From assembly GCF_000151315.2 (NCBI RefSeq), contig NW_011887294.1:1278601-1342600 (forward strand): 64,000 bases of DNA. Reading direction: 5' to 3'. Position 1 is the stretch's first letter. The number at the start of each line of letters is the position of its first letter. Origin of the DNA: Capsaspora owczarzaki ATCC 30864 (lineage: Eukaryota; Opisthokonta; Filasterea). The notes below the pieces were generated by a model. It was given only the letters and a program-made list of their open reading frames with translations, was not told the origin of the DNA and made no database searches. This document shows, one piece after another, positions 55,157-64,000 of this stretch. A program made the translations under genes and the position numbers.

Positions 55157-57898
55157 ATGGCTCGCTTTCCTCGCGTCGCGACTGGCGCCACGCTGCCGCT
55201 GCGGCTGCCGCTGCTGCTGGTGGTGGTGCTCGCTGTGCTGCTGGCGCGCCGCGATCTGGGAGTCGCAGCTGTTCCTTCGCTGGGCACGGGCGCGACGCCA
55301 GCGCACTCGGTGTACTACAACGACGGCGTCAACTACGCGATGAGCCAGTTTGAGAAGGGCGCTCAGTGCGTGGCGGACGACGACTACCTGTGCGCCTTGG
55401 AGGCCTTCCTCTCGGTCATCTCGTTCTCGCCGGCACTCATCGAGGGTCACCTCAACTTTGGCAACTGCATGGAGCACACCAACAAGATTGAGCACGCGCT
55501 CGCCGTCTACCACTCGGCCCACCTCGTCGACCCGTCGCATCGCTCGCCGCCCAACTTTTACTGCAGCGCCGCGGTCAACGCCAAGCTCTACACCCCGCTG
55601 TCTGCAGAGATGTGCCGACTGGCTGCGCTGGGCCACCCAGAGGAGCCCCGCATGCAGCAGCGCTACGATGCCGTGCGTCTGATGGTCCTCACCGAGCAGG
55701 CGCGCAGGAGGGAGGCCGAGGAGAAGGGCGAGCCGTTTCCCGAGTTTGTCTCGCCTCCGCCGCCAGTCCACGACACGCAGGAGGACTTGATTGCCAACTT
55801 TATGGCGGCAACGCCCGTCAACCCGCCCCGCCGCCGGCTGGAGAGCATCTGCGCCGCTGTGACGATGGGCTGCTTTTTCGACTCTGCCCGCATTGTCTGC
55901 GACGCTGCCGCCCGCGACGTCGAGTCGTCCGTCTATGCTCTTGGCGATATTGGTCTGCTTGGCGATCTCACCTTGGATTCGGCGCGCGCCTACGAGTTCA
56001 ACAAGCGCGCAGTCATGTACAAAATCCGCCAGGTGGAGGATTACCTGCTGCCGCACAAGCACTCCATCCCTTCGCTCGCCAACAGCAAGTGCGATCGCCA
56101 CGAATTCGTCATCCGCTGGCGTCACATCACCAACCCGCTGCGAAACTACCCGAAGGAGTTCTTGGACGACTGCCCTCGCATTCGTGCCCACAACGACCCG
56201 CTCGATCGCATTTCTGGCGCCTCGTGCTTCCCGGAGGCCGGCGAGCACCAAGCCAATGCTCGCATTCGCTGGCTCGGTCCCGGCGTTACGAACGTGACCA
56301 CCACTCGTCTCTGCCAACACGGCGTTACCGACTACGACATGACTGCCAAGCTGTTTGTTTTGCAGAATACGTACATCGAAGGTCCTTCCTCGGTGCTCTA
56401 CGATGACTGCCACGTTTACTCTGGCAGCAACGACGTTCTGTGCAAGGTGCCCGAGCAGTTCAACTTTGGTCTGCCCACCCTCGAGCAAATGACTGGCAGC
56501 GGTGGCTCGCCGCTGTCCCCCAAGCTGACTGCTCGTCCTGGCGAGGAAATTGTCAACGAGGTGGCACTGCCAGACAACGTGCTGGCCCTGGTCAACACCC
56601 ACCAGAGCGGCAACTACTACCACTTCACCGCAGAAGTGCTGCCCCGTCTCCTGCTCTTCCTGAACTACACCAACTCGCTCCCCCGCAACTCAAAGTACGC
56701 CAACCCAACGTTTGTCATTCCTGATGGCAACAAGGTTGCGCTCAACTACCTCCAGCTGCTCAAGGTCCCTGCCAACCGCGTCGTCCGCCACCGCACCCAG
56801 CTCAAGCAGGCCCCCAAGGACGAGGTTATTGAGGGCGACAAGCCCCAGAAGAAGAAGAAGAAGGGAAAACGGGCCGCTGCCGCCGCTGCCCCTTCGGCCG
56901 CCGCCGCCGCCGCCAACGGTGGGTACAAGCCGCGCACGGTCTTCTCCAACCGCATCTTTGCTCGCGAGCTGATGCTCGTCGATTGGGAGCTGGACAACCC
57001 CGACATTATGCAGCACGACACGTATGCTGCCTACCTCGCGCCTCCCGCGGCTCTGCGCATGACTCGCCGTCACTTTGCCTGGCCGTATCGCCCGGAGAAT
57101 GAACGCAACTTGATTATTTACGTCAGTCGTCAAGACGCCGGCTTTATTCGCGTCGTGCACAACGAGGACCGTCTCACGGCGGCGCTGATGCAAACCGTGT
57201 CGCGAATTGTGGTTCACGAAGACGCTGCGCCCTTTGAGTTTGTCAAGTTTGTTGCCGGCCCAGGCATCTCCATCGAGTACCAAATGTCCTTGTTCAGCCG
57301 CGCGGCTGTCGTCATCGGCCCCCACGGCGCTGGCATGACCAACATTATCTGGTCGGCTCCTGGAACTGCCGTCATCGAGTTCCCCACCCTGCCCAACGCC
57401 AACGGTGTGTTTGGCTTCATGTCGCTGGCGCTTGGTCACAACCACTGGCTGGTGCCTGAGATGAACACGTGCTACTACTCGGCATACGAGCTTGATGTTG
57501 AGCGCATCAAGAACATTGTCTCGACCCTCCACTCTGCCCTCGGCGAGGTCACCCGCCACGGCCAGCTTGTTACCGTCAACGAGTCCATGGATGATGTTGT
57601 CATCCACGACGAAATCGCTGTCGCACAGCTCGTCGATCCGCGAATCATCCAGCAGCAGGAGGCCCTGATTCTCCGGCAGCAAGACCGCGAGAGGGCAGAG
57701 GCCGCTGTTGGCGAGGCGGCCGCCGCGCCCGTCCAGGAGGCACCCGAGGACGAAGAAGAAGAGGAGGAAGAGTCTGCGGAAGAGATTGCCGCAGAGCTTG
57801 CCGCAGAAGCAGAAGCACAACGCGAGCGCGAGCACGCACACAAGCGCAAAACGCGCAAGTTCAAGCGTCAAGAGTTTGCCAGTCATGACGAATTTTGA
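55157..57898 (+). CDS. ER GT61-family glycosyltransferase (EOGT-like) with TPR-like N-region
   Basis: Intronless, 913 residues from MARFPRVATGATLPLRLPLLL. A hydrophobic segment (about 12-27) is a signal peptide or type II anchor. A TPR-like stretch follows (NFGNCMEHTNKIEHALAVYHSAHLVDPSH is its centre). The GT61 catalytic region spans about 420-800: NYYHFTAEVLPRLLLF, ERNLIIYVSRQDAG, the hallmark GPHGAGMTNIIW near 721, and TAVIEFPT. A Lys-rich, Ala-rich loop (near 590) and an acidic Glu-rich coiled tail are insertions. The C-terminus reads ASHDEF; HDEF resembles an ER-retrieval tetrapeptide, and animal EOGT, which adds O-GlcNAc to EGF domains in the ER, also ends with one. The frame is open upstream, but that region is homopolymeric. 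The acceptor substrate is unknown. Confidence 0.85.
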   Translation: MARFPRVATGATLPLRLPLLLVVVLAVLLARRDLGVAAVPSLGTGATPAHSVYYNDGVNYAMSQFEKGAQCVADDDYLCALEAFLSVISFSPALIEGHLNFGNCMEHTNKIEHALAVYHSAHLVDPSHRSPPNFYCSAAVNAKLYTPLSAEMCRLAALGHPEEPRMQQRYDAVRLMVLTEQARRREAEEKGEPFPEFVSPPPPVHDTQEDLIANFMAATPVNPPRRRLESICAAVTMGCFFDSARIVCDAAARDVESSVYALGDIGLLGDLTLDSARAYEFNKRAVMYKIRQVEDYLLPHKHSIPSLANSKCDRHEFVIRWRHITNPLRNYPKEFLDDCPRIRAHNDPLDRISGASCFPEAGEHQANARIRWLGPGVTNVTTTRLCQHGVTDYDMTAKLFVLQNTYIEGPSSVLYDDCHVYSGSNDVLCKVPEQFNFGLPTLEQMTGSGGSPLSPKLTARPGEEIVNEVALPDNVLALVNTHQSGNYYHFTAEVLPRLLLFLNYTNSLPRNSKYANPTFVIPDGNKVALNYLQLLKVPANRVVRHRTQLKQAPKDEVIEGDKPQKKKKKGKRAAAAAAPSAAAAAANGGYKPRTVFSNRIFARELMLVDWELDNPDIMQHDTYAAYLAPPAALRMTRRHFAWPYRPENERNLIIYVSRQDAGFIRVVHNEDRLTAALMQTVSRIVVHEDAAPFEFVKFVAGPGISIEYQMSLFSRAAVVIGPHGAGMTNIIWSAPGTAVIEFPTLPNANGVFGFMSLALGHNHWLVPEMNTCYYSAYELDVERIKNIVSTLHSALGEVTRHGQLVTVNESMDDVVIHDEIAVAQLVDPRIIQQQEALILRQQDRERAEAAVGEAAAAPVQEAPEDEEEEEEESAEEIAAELAAEAEAQREREHAHKRKTRKFKRQEFASHDEF

Positions 57899-58231
57899 TT
57901 TATTATTCATAGGCCTTTTGAGCCTTGATCACTTTTTCTTTCTTTCTTGTTTTTGTTTTTTCTTTTTTTGTTTCGTGCGTTTCCTTCGAGTGTTTTCTTT
58001 TTCTCGTTCTGGTCGCTTATTCGTTTGTGTGGCTTTTGTGGCTTTTCTTTTTTTGGTATTTGGCAAACGGTTTGGGATTTTTTGTTGTTCATTGTTGTTC
58101 CCCCTCATTTCCGACAATCTCTTCCGAATAAAGTCCTTTCACCCCAGTTCAAGAGTATAGCTTTGAGAGTTTGATTCAAAGAATAATGGCAGCACTTAAC
58201 AACACATTGACAAACACACCGCGTGCTCACT
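57899..58231. terminator. 3' spacer with AATAAA at 58127-58132
   Basis: T-rich 3' UTR of the glycosyltransferase with a canonical AATAAA 229 bases after its stop, ending 100 bases before the convergent VIT gene's stop. Confidence 0.55.
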
Positions 58232-59811
58232 TTACGCGAGAGATGACAATCCATCACCAATAAAGTAGGCCGCTACGGTTGTGAGACCTCCGACAATTAA
58301 CATGGACAGTCCTGACTGCCACCAGGGCACTTGAATGACTTGGCCCTGGAACAGACAAACAAGTACACAAAGCGAAGCGACATGATAGCAACCGCAAAAA
58401 TGAGAAGGATGCGCGCCACAAAACACGTCTCTCTGTCCTCAAGCTCCTTGCAAAGCTCCTTGTGCTTCTCTTACCTTGTATGCGCCGAGGCCAAACAACG
58501 CAAGTGCCAACAAACCAACAGCAATGCCGAAAATCTCGTCCAAATCCGCCTTCTTGTTGTAGTCTGCGGCACAAATATAGGCCAGCATCGGGAAGCCGCC
58601 AAACAGGATGAAGGAGACGAACGTAATGACAGCTGCGACGAGTGCGACAACAACAACAACGAAAAGTTAAAATCACAAAGAATTTCAACCAGAGATCAAA
58701 AGCTTCAAAAGAATACACACCGCTCTTCCATGGCACGACGGAAGCGTCTTGAGGCATGATGCCCAGCTCCTCCATCATCATGATATTCAAGAAAGCGTCT
58801 TCGTTGGTAAAGAGCAGATCCACCACCTTGACCGCGTCGGCATGCGAGAGACCCTTGTCTACGTAGATTTCGACCATTTCCTTCTTTTCAGTGTCTGGAT
58901 CATGCTCGATTTCCCTGTCAACACACAGCAAAGCGAGAACGACCGCCAGTTCAGAAAGTCAGCCATTTCGTCAACAGCACCTTGAAAAATCACACACGCT
59001 CTCGAGCGCATCATACCACGCCTCTCGCGCTCGCTCCGAGTTTGCATGATCGAGCTCTGCCCGCGAGCTCAGGTAGTCGCCCACAGCCATTGCGAAAGCG
59101 TCTCCGACCAAATTGGCAAATCCGATGGTCAGAATTGTCTTTCGCTCCAAGTTGCCTACAAAAAAAAACTCACAAGGCACCTTGAGAGCGCTGCCGCAAC
59201 GCATTTCACCGGACACTACAACACATGTAGCCATTTCAGTCAGCTACAGCACAGAACTGCGTTACCAGCGACTCCAGCGGCGACAACAGCGAACGTTGTG
59301 ATGATGCCGTCAAGACCGCCAAAGATGATTGCTTGAATGTACTCGCTGAGGCCCCTGAATGCTCAAACAATAGCAAAATCACCACGACAATCAAAGGTGA
59401 GTGTCAGGGTCCGAGTCAGAGTCAGAGGTGCCAAGCAAAGCAACGGAGAGCGTCGGAGGAGAGCCCAGCGTGTGTGCACTGTTGCTCGCTGGCTGCGGTC
59501 TCGTTCCCCACCTCCTCCTCTTGACTGGAGATGCACAGGCGACCATCCCATGTTCCGGATGGAGGTGCTCGGTGTGGAAGCCAGATCCATACTCGCTCCA
59601 TTTCGTTTCGTTTCCCACGAGGACCAGTGCTTCCAGTCGGGACTTACGTTCGGTGCTTCTCATCTGCCTTCAGGCGGCCCAATAATGGAGAGTCCTCAGC
59701 ACTGTCAGTGTTGATGCCGACTGTGCCAACTGCACCGTGAGCGCGGGCAGACGCATCGGCATTGCCAGCCTCGAATGCGCCGCGTGCATCTGCGAGTGAG
59801 CGAGTTGCCAT
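58232..59811 (-). CDS. VIT1/CCC1-family iron/manganese vacuolar transporter, copy A
   Basis: Six exons: 59648-59811, 59266-59354, 59017-59155, 58721-58914, 58475-58632, 58232-58345; phases agree; 285 residues. After a 55-residue cytosolic N-terminus (MATRSLADARGAFEAG), TM1 carries the family motif IIFGGLDGIITTFAVVAA; TM2 has GFANLVGDAFAMAVGDYLSS with SERAREAW after it. The cytosolic metal-binding helices are EIEHDPDTEKKEMVEIYVDKG and AFLNIMMMEELG, retaining the Glu/Met ligands. TM3-5 are FVSFILFGGFPMLAYI, GIAVGLLALALFGLGAYK and SGLSMLIVGGLTTVAAYFIGD. The family imports Fe2+ or Mn2+ into vacuoles or acidic stores by H+ antiport. Head to head with copy B. The intron between RERAREA-W and EIE falls at the same protein position and phase as in copy B, pointing to duplication. 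Confidence 0.92.
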
Positions 59812-60302
59812 TGTGTGTTCAAGCTGTTCACAAATAAAGATGGAGTGAGTTGTAACATAGTAAAGTCACTTGACTCTATAGTGGCACACTCGGACACTCA
59901 GACAAGGACTTTTAGCAGGACTCGCAGAACCGAAACAGCAATGTCGGCGTTTGGAAGCATTTTTGCGCCGCTATTCCCCAGCATTGAACAGTGTGAAGCA
60001 AACGAAAAGCGGGCAATGGGATCGCACGACTTGCTCGGTCTGCTTGGTTCGATACTGCCATTCGGGAGTGGAAGCCGGGGTTTTCCGGGAGGATGAGGGA
60101 CAGGTAGTGCTGATCGTAGGTCACTGACGATGTTTTGACTCGAATACAAATCACTCACGCACACACGCACACATACATCAGATAGCTTTGAATCAGGTTT
60201 GATTCCTTACCTCCAATAGTAAGCCATAGTCTCACTAATCGAGCGTCAGAGTTCAGTCTCATTTTCTCAGCAGCCTCAAACACAAACAAACCCCGTCCGA
60301 CC
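59812..60302. promoter_or_regulatory. Shared head-to-head promoter region of the two VIT genes
   Basis: 491 bases between the divergent starts. It includes a 51-codon plus-strand ORF (59941-60096, MSAFGSIFAPLFPS...) without homology, which could be an upstream ORF or chance. No iron-responsive or other named element is recognisable. Confidence 0.4.
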
Positions 60303-61736
60303 ATGTCCGAGTCTGCAGCGTCGACCTTCACGCCGCGCCACGGGCCAGGCGTCGATCTAGAGAAGCTTGTCTCCACCGAGAAGCACAAGGGCGGCGGGTG
60401 AGTCTGATGTGCACGGACACTCTCGTCGGCTCCCCTTCCCACGAGGGTCCGACGCCAAGCAACGATGCCTTTTGATGCCCTTGTGTTTGTATTGCTGAAG
60501 AGAGACGCTCACTCTCACTCTGACTTGGCTGTGCTTGAACTGTGTGATCGCAATGTCTTGGGGGGGGCCCGGGTGTTTGGTGTTTGCTGTGCTGTGCGGC
60601 TGTCTCACTGTCCCCGTCAATGCTACAGCACGGAATATGTGAAGAGGTAAGTAAGCGGGGTTTCGCAGAGGCCTTATTTGATTGAAAACGATCATCGACG
60701 GAAAATGTTGTTCATGTCGGATTGTTACTTTTGTTAGTATTGTTTATGGTGGTCTCGATGGTGTCGTTTCCATCCTCGTCTCGGTCGCTTCCGTTTATGG
60801 CTCGCCGGTCGGCATCAAGTTCATCCTGGCTCTTGGAGCCGCAAAGCTCGCAGCGGGTGCATTCTCGATGGGCATTGGCGATTTTCTGTCCACCAAGGCG
60901 GAAGTCGACTTTATTGTTCGCGAGCGACTTCGTGAAGAATGGTAAGAAAACCAACGTCACGAAAGCTTCCTCGCTCGATTGCTGGCGGTTGTCATTCTCA
61001 CACCATCCACATCCTTGTCTTGTCCTGCTGTTTTGGCTACCGTTGCAGGGAGGTTGACAATTATATCGAAGGCGAGCGGGCCGAAATGATTGAGATTTAT
61101 GTCAATTACGGCCTCTCGAAACAAGCTGCGACAGAGGTGGTGGAGATTATTTCAAAGAACAAGCAAACATTCGTCAATACCATGATGGTCGAGGAGCTTG
61201 GTGAGTTGTCTTGTTTTCGGATGCGGGAGTTGGCGCCTGCTCGTTTTTTTTTTTTGGTCTTTTTTGTCATTTTGGCTAACCAACAACACTTCCGTTGTTT
61301 TTCTTGGCTGCATTGGTTCGACACGTGCGCTAGGCCTGAACCCCGAAGACATTGATCAAAGTCCTCTCAAGCACGGGTTGGTCAATTTCGGATCTTTTCT
61401 ACTGTTCGGAATCTTGCCGCTGCTAGTGTACATTGCCTTCGCCATTGACGGCAACGAAGACGACAATCTTGCCTTTGCGATCAGCGCTGGCATGACTGGG
61501 TTTGGCCTCTTAAGTCTGGGTGTTGGCAAGGTGCGTGATTCCGACCAGCTAGCGTGCTTTCCTTTTCCTTCCTGGAGCGGACTACTGACTGACATTGGAC
61601 ATTGTATTCATTCGAACAGGCATTCTTTACTGGCACACCGTACATTTCATCGACACTAATGACGCTATTGTGCGGCTGCGCTTCTGGGGCTGTCGGGTTT
61701 GGGATTGCATATGCCTTCCGTGGCGAGAGCGTTTAA
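60303..61736 (+). CDS. VIT1/CCC1-family iron/manganese vacuolar transporter, copy B
   Basis: Six exons: 60303-60397, 60629-60646, 60738-60941, 61049-61200, 61334-61530, 61620-61736; 260 residues. Exon 2 is only 18 nt and supplies TEYVKR together with its borders; without it the frame and the lead into TM1 are lost. TM1 is SIVYGGLDGVVSILVSVASV, TM2 KLAAGAFSMGIGDFLSTKAE, then REEW, the metal-binding region EVDNYIEGERAEMIEIYVNYG and FVNTMMVEELGL, and three further helices ending GIAYAFRGESV. The protein is clearly a paralogue of copy A but diverged (for example FSMGIGDFLS here, FAMAVGDYLS there). Several introns share position and phase with copy A. The predicted role is vacuolar or acidic-store Fe2+/Mn2+ sequestration. 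Confidence 0.92.
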
Positions 61737-62844
61737 CGGCTCTTCGAGGCTGTTTTGTCTTTCACGATTTGAGGTTTTCTTGTCATTTATCATGAAGGTT
61801 GGCGGTAAAACTTGCTCGAACACTGTTGGGAACTCTCCAATGTATTTGTCAAACGAAGGCGGTTTGCAAAAGGTTGCCGCTGGCGCCCTGCCAACCTGTC
61901 ATGCGCTATGGACCCCTCCATCTCGCCATAGCATCAGAAACATATGTAGTAAGTTTTGATACAGTATTATGCAGTCGAGGTCGAAATCACAGCAGGCGAG
62001 GTTGGAAATTAGAGCGGACGAAGTGAGGAAAATCGGACTGGAAAAAAGTAGCTTGGTTGAAAGTGCGAGAAAAATGGTTTTTTCCGTAATTGGTTTTTGT
62101 GCGTTCGATTTGGTTTTCAACGAGTTGGTTTTTGCAAGCTTGTATTTCGAATTAACCCACTTGAGATGTTAGAATTACCAACAACTTCAGGAAGTATTTG
62201 AATTGAATCATGTATCTTGGAAGGTCATTAGATGCTGGGGTGAGTAGCGGGAAAGCTAGGGCTCGGGAAGAGCTCGAACTACAGTTTTTATGAATTACTT
62301 CCACAGCGACGTCTTTACCACCCAGGGCTCGTACTCACGAGCCATTTCGGTGTAAGCATTAGCATTCGCATAGTTTATCATAGTGTCATTAAATTGGTGG
62401 CAATCGTATATGCCGAGTGGATTGTTCCGATCATTCCTAACGACCAGCCAGTTGCAGCACCAATGACAACGCAATGTGCACTCCACAGTGGAGCGCTCCA
62501 GCTTGCATACGCTCAATACATGTACATACATGTATAAATAGGCTTAACTATGTTTGTTTTATGAAGGTTTACGGGTAGAGTGAAGAAAGGACGCAAGGCC
62601 GACCGGACTGTGGGGTTTTCTCCTGAAAGCCATCGACTAGTCTTTGGCAGATGCTTGTTGCAGAATAAACATGATGTGAAATGGATGTACAACAATACAG
62701 TATTTATACATGTAACATGACACNNNNNNNNNNNNNNNNNNNNNNNNNNNNNNNNNNNNNNNNNNNNNNNNNNNNNNNNNNNNNNNNNNNNNNNNNNNNN
62801 NNNNNNNNNNNNNNNNNNNNNNNTCGTGCATCTCGTGACAAGCA
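61737..62844. other. AT-rich spacer with an N gap (62724-62823) and a 14-bp inverted repeat
   Basis: AT-richer than the genes around it. TACATGTATAAATA at 62527-62540 is repeated in inverse orientation at 62701-62714. A 100-N gap (conventional unknown length) follows. The minus strand has a 78-codon ORF (62295-62531) of mixed composition without a recognised family. Likely transposon-flanking or decayed mobile DNA. Confidence 0.5.
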
Positions 62845-64000
62845 TTAAAGTACTTGAGCTGAACATGCGTGATAGTGTTTGGCAATGCGTGCCGTCACGG
62901 TACCAACAGCAGCGGTAATACGACTTGAGATTGTTTCGTTCGGTTCCAGCCGGGAGCGCTTGAACGCAGCCTTCACTTGGTTGAAGACATACTCGATCGG
63001 GTTCAAGAACGATGAGTACGGAGGCAGAAAGAGCATCCCATACCCGCGGCGTGCAAAAAGCTCGCGCACTTCGGGTGTCTTGTGAATGCGCGCGTTGTCG
63101 AGCACGATCCAGGCTTTGTAGCGATGATGTCCCGGAAAGCTGACACCTGGGTGCTCTTCGCTCGGTACGAAATAGGAAGTATTGTCATTGTGCTCATCAA
63201 TCTCGTCTTGAATGAGTTCTTCGTGTGGTGGAACGTAGACGCCGCCATCATCGTTGTCATCATCGTCGAGAATCCTGCGACGAGAACGGCGCTTCTTTCT
63301 GGTCGTCGAAGCAGAGGTTGAAGCAGAGGTGGAAGCAGAGGTGGAAGCAGAGGTGGAAGCAGGAGCTGACCCGCCAGCTGCAGACGCAGCAGACGACACA
63401 ACTGCAGCGGGAGGGGCAGGTGGTTGGGACGAGGACGCTGCACCGGACGCCAGCAGTGGCACGTGAACTGCATTACTGATCGACACACTGTCCTCAACCA
63501 CGTTTGTAAGGGGGAGGTCGGGCTCAAGCTGTTGCACTGGGAGCTCATCCACAGCGATGCCAGACGCGGCGGTGTCGACGGCGTTTTTTGCCTCGAGCGT
63601 GTCAAACAGCTTCGTCATCGCCTCCGCAAAGACATGGCCAGTCACGCCTCCGAGCTGGATCTCATTCAACACAACGCCGCTCATTCCGATCGCTGCAATG
63701 AGCGTGAAATTCGCTGCACGAATACTGCCAACTTGAACGATTGCGCGCGCGCCCTTGCGAGATCGACCTCGCGTTCGATGCTGATTCGCATTAAATCCAC
63801 TCTCGTCCACGTAGAACAAGCGATCCACAGGTGTCTGAAAAGCCTCGAAGAGCTCAGCCCATTTCTTGCGTTGGGCTTTGATTTCAGGCGAATTTTTCAC
63901 CTTGACCTGCTCGTACACGCGCTTGAACGTGAAGCCCCGTCGTAACATGGCACGCCCGATGGTTGTTTGATGCACTTGAATGCCAAATGTCGTGAGGAGG
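62845..64000 (-). CDS. IS630/Tc1-superfamily DDE transposase, N-terminus beyond window
   Basis: Open frame from the right edge to a TAA at 62845, at least 385 residues. The segment TTIGRAMLRRGFTFKRVYEQ is the end of the helix-turn-helix DNA-binding region. Catalytic residues: first Asp in FYVDESGFNANQHRTRG, second Asp in WIVLDNARIHKTPEVRELF, Glu in LPPYSSFLNPIEYVFNQVK; 34 residues separate the last two (DD34E), typical of Tc1/IS630-type DDE_3 transposases. The spacing between the two Asp residues is about 235 residues, far more than the roughly 90-100 usual. The extra part is Ala/Ser/Pro-rich with a tandem (Ser-Ala-Ser-Thr) repeat, a basic RKKRRSRRR patch that could act as a nuclear signal, and an acidic DDDDNDD run. 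The catalytic triad and frame are intact in the visible part. Terminal repeats could not be defined. Confidence 0.88.
   Translation of the reverse strand, partial: LLTTFGIQVHQTTIGRAMLRRGFTFKRVYEQVKVKNSPEIKAQRKKWAELFEAFQTPVDRLFYVDESGFNANQHRTRGRSRKGARAIVQVGSIRAANFTLIAAIGMSGVVLNEIQLGGVTGHVFAEAMTKLFDTLEAKNAVDTAASGIAVDELPVQQLEPDLPLTNVVEDSVSISNAVHVPLLASGAASSSQPPAPPAAVVSSAASAAGGSAPASTSASTSASTSASTSASTTRKKRRSRRRILDDDDNDDGGVYVPPHEELIQDEIDEHNDNTSYFVPSEEHPGVSFPGHHRYKAWIVLDNARIHKTPEVRELFARRGYGMLFLPPYSSFLNPIEYVFNQVKAAFKRSRLEPNETISSRITAAVGTVTARIAKHYHACSAQVL
62845..64000 (-). mobile_element. Part of a Tc1/IS630-like DNA transposon
   Basis: Only the transposase part is certain; the 5' end lies outside the window and the 3' end lies in or beyond the AT-rich, gap-containing spacer. 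No TA target duplication or terminal inverted repeat could be assigned. Confidence 0.7.
63307..63363. repeat. 12-bp tandem repeat in the transposase insertion
   Basis: Four to five units of GAAGCAGAGGTG on the plus strand, encoding the Ser-Thr-Ser-Ala repeat on the gene strand. Confidence 0.85.

Noticed and set aside
55061-57910. Minus-strand ORFs of 406 and 520 codons
   Set aside because: Antisense shadows of the GT61 glycosyltransferase, which has clear motifs on the plus strand.
62295-62531. 78-codon minus-strand ORF next to the transposon as a second transposon gene
   Set aside because: No recognisable motif and AT-rich flanks; too short to assign.
1-64000. tRNA, rRNA and CRISPR arrays
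   Set aside because: No GTTCRANNC-type B-box in a tRNA context, no rRNA-like block and no spaced direct repeats were found on reading; the tandem repeats present are microsatellites. A tRNAscan or Rfam run could overturn this.

Overview
The window is nuclear DNA from a unicellular eukaryote. Genes sit densely on both strands. Introns are mostly short (about 60-180 nt), begin GTRAG(T) or GTATG and end YAG, and are spread unevenly, so very long intronless genes lie beside genes with six to nine exons. Intergenic and intronic DNA is full of A/T homopolymers and triplet, pentamer and hexamer microsatellites. The gene set fits a unicellular relative of animals (filasterean or choanoflagellate-like holozoan): a heterotrimeric G-protein beta subunit, a class C GPCR, a PKD-like C1-C1-kinase, a MITF/USF-like bHLH-zipper factor and DENND3. 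It is unlike animals in having assimilatory sulfate reduction. The species assignment is inference.

Layout. 1-8 kb: RabGAP (TBC), bHLH-zipper factor, TRAP-beta (SSR2) and EMC8/9, all on the minus strand. 8.6-11 kb: G-beta (+). 11.4-21.7 kb: KRI1 and a 2241-residue DENND3-like RabGEF (-). 22-30 kb: PQ-loop membrane protein (+), TFIIH p34 (-), LENG1 (+), TPR/WD40 protein (-). 30-41 kb: PCC1 (+), PKD-like kinase (-), cytosolic malate dehydrogenase (-), an orphan gene (-). 41.6-46.8 kb: a nine-exon receptor (+) joining a 5'-nucleotidase-like ectodomain, a CUB-like domain, a cysteine-rich module and a class C 7TM. A 795-N gap follows. 47.8-51.6 kb: first exon of a SulP sulfate transporter (-) divergent from a PAPS reductase-ATP sulfurylase fusion (+). 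52-58 kb: RHS/Crinkler-type NTPase (-), a small membrane protein (-), an ER GT61 glycosyltransferase (+). 58-62 kb: two VIT1/CCC1 transporters head to head. 62.8-64 kb: an IS630/Tc1-type DD34E transposase with a large internal insertion, cut by the window edge.

Most genes are independent housekeeping units: ER translocation and insertion, ribosome biogenesis, TFIIH, KEOPS, Rab control. Two places show functional clustering: sulfate uptake beside sulfate activation and reduction, and the paired iron/manganese transporters. The most unusual locus is the receptor at 41.6-46.8 kb. Nearly all metal-binding and catalytic residues of its nucleotidase N-lobe are replaced, while much of the nucleoside-binding C-lobe is kept. 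This suggests an enzyme fold reused as the ligand-sensing ectodomain of a GPCR.
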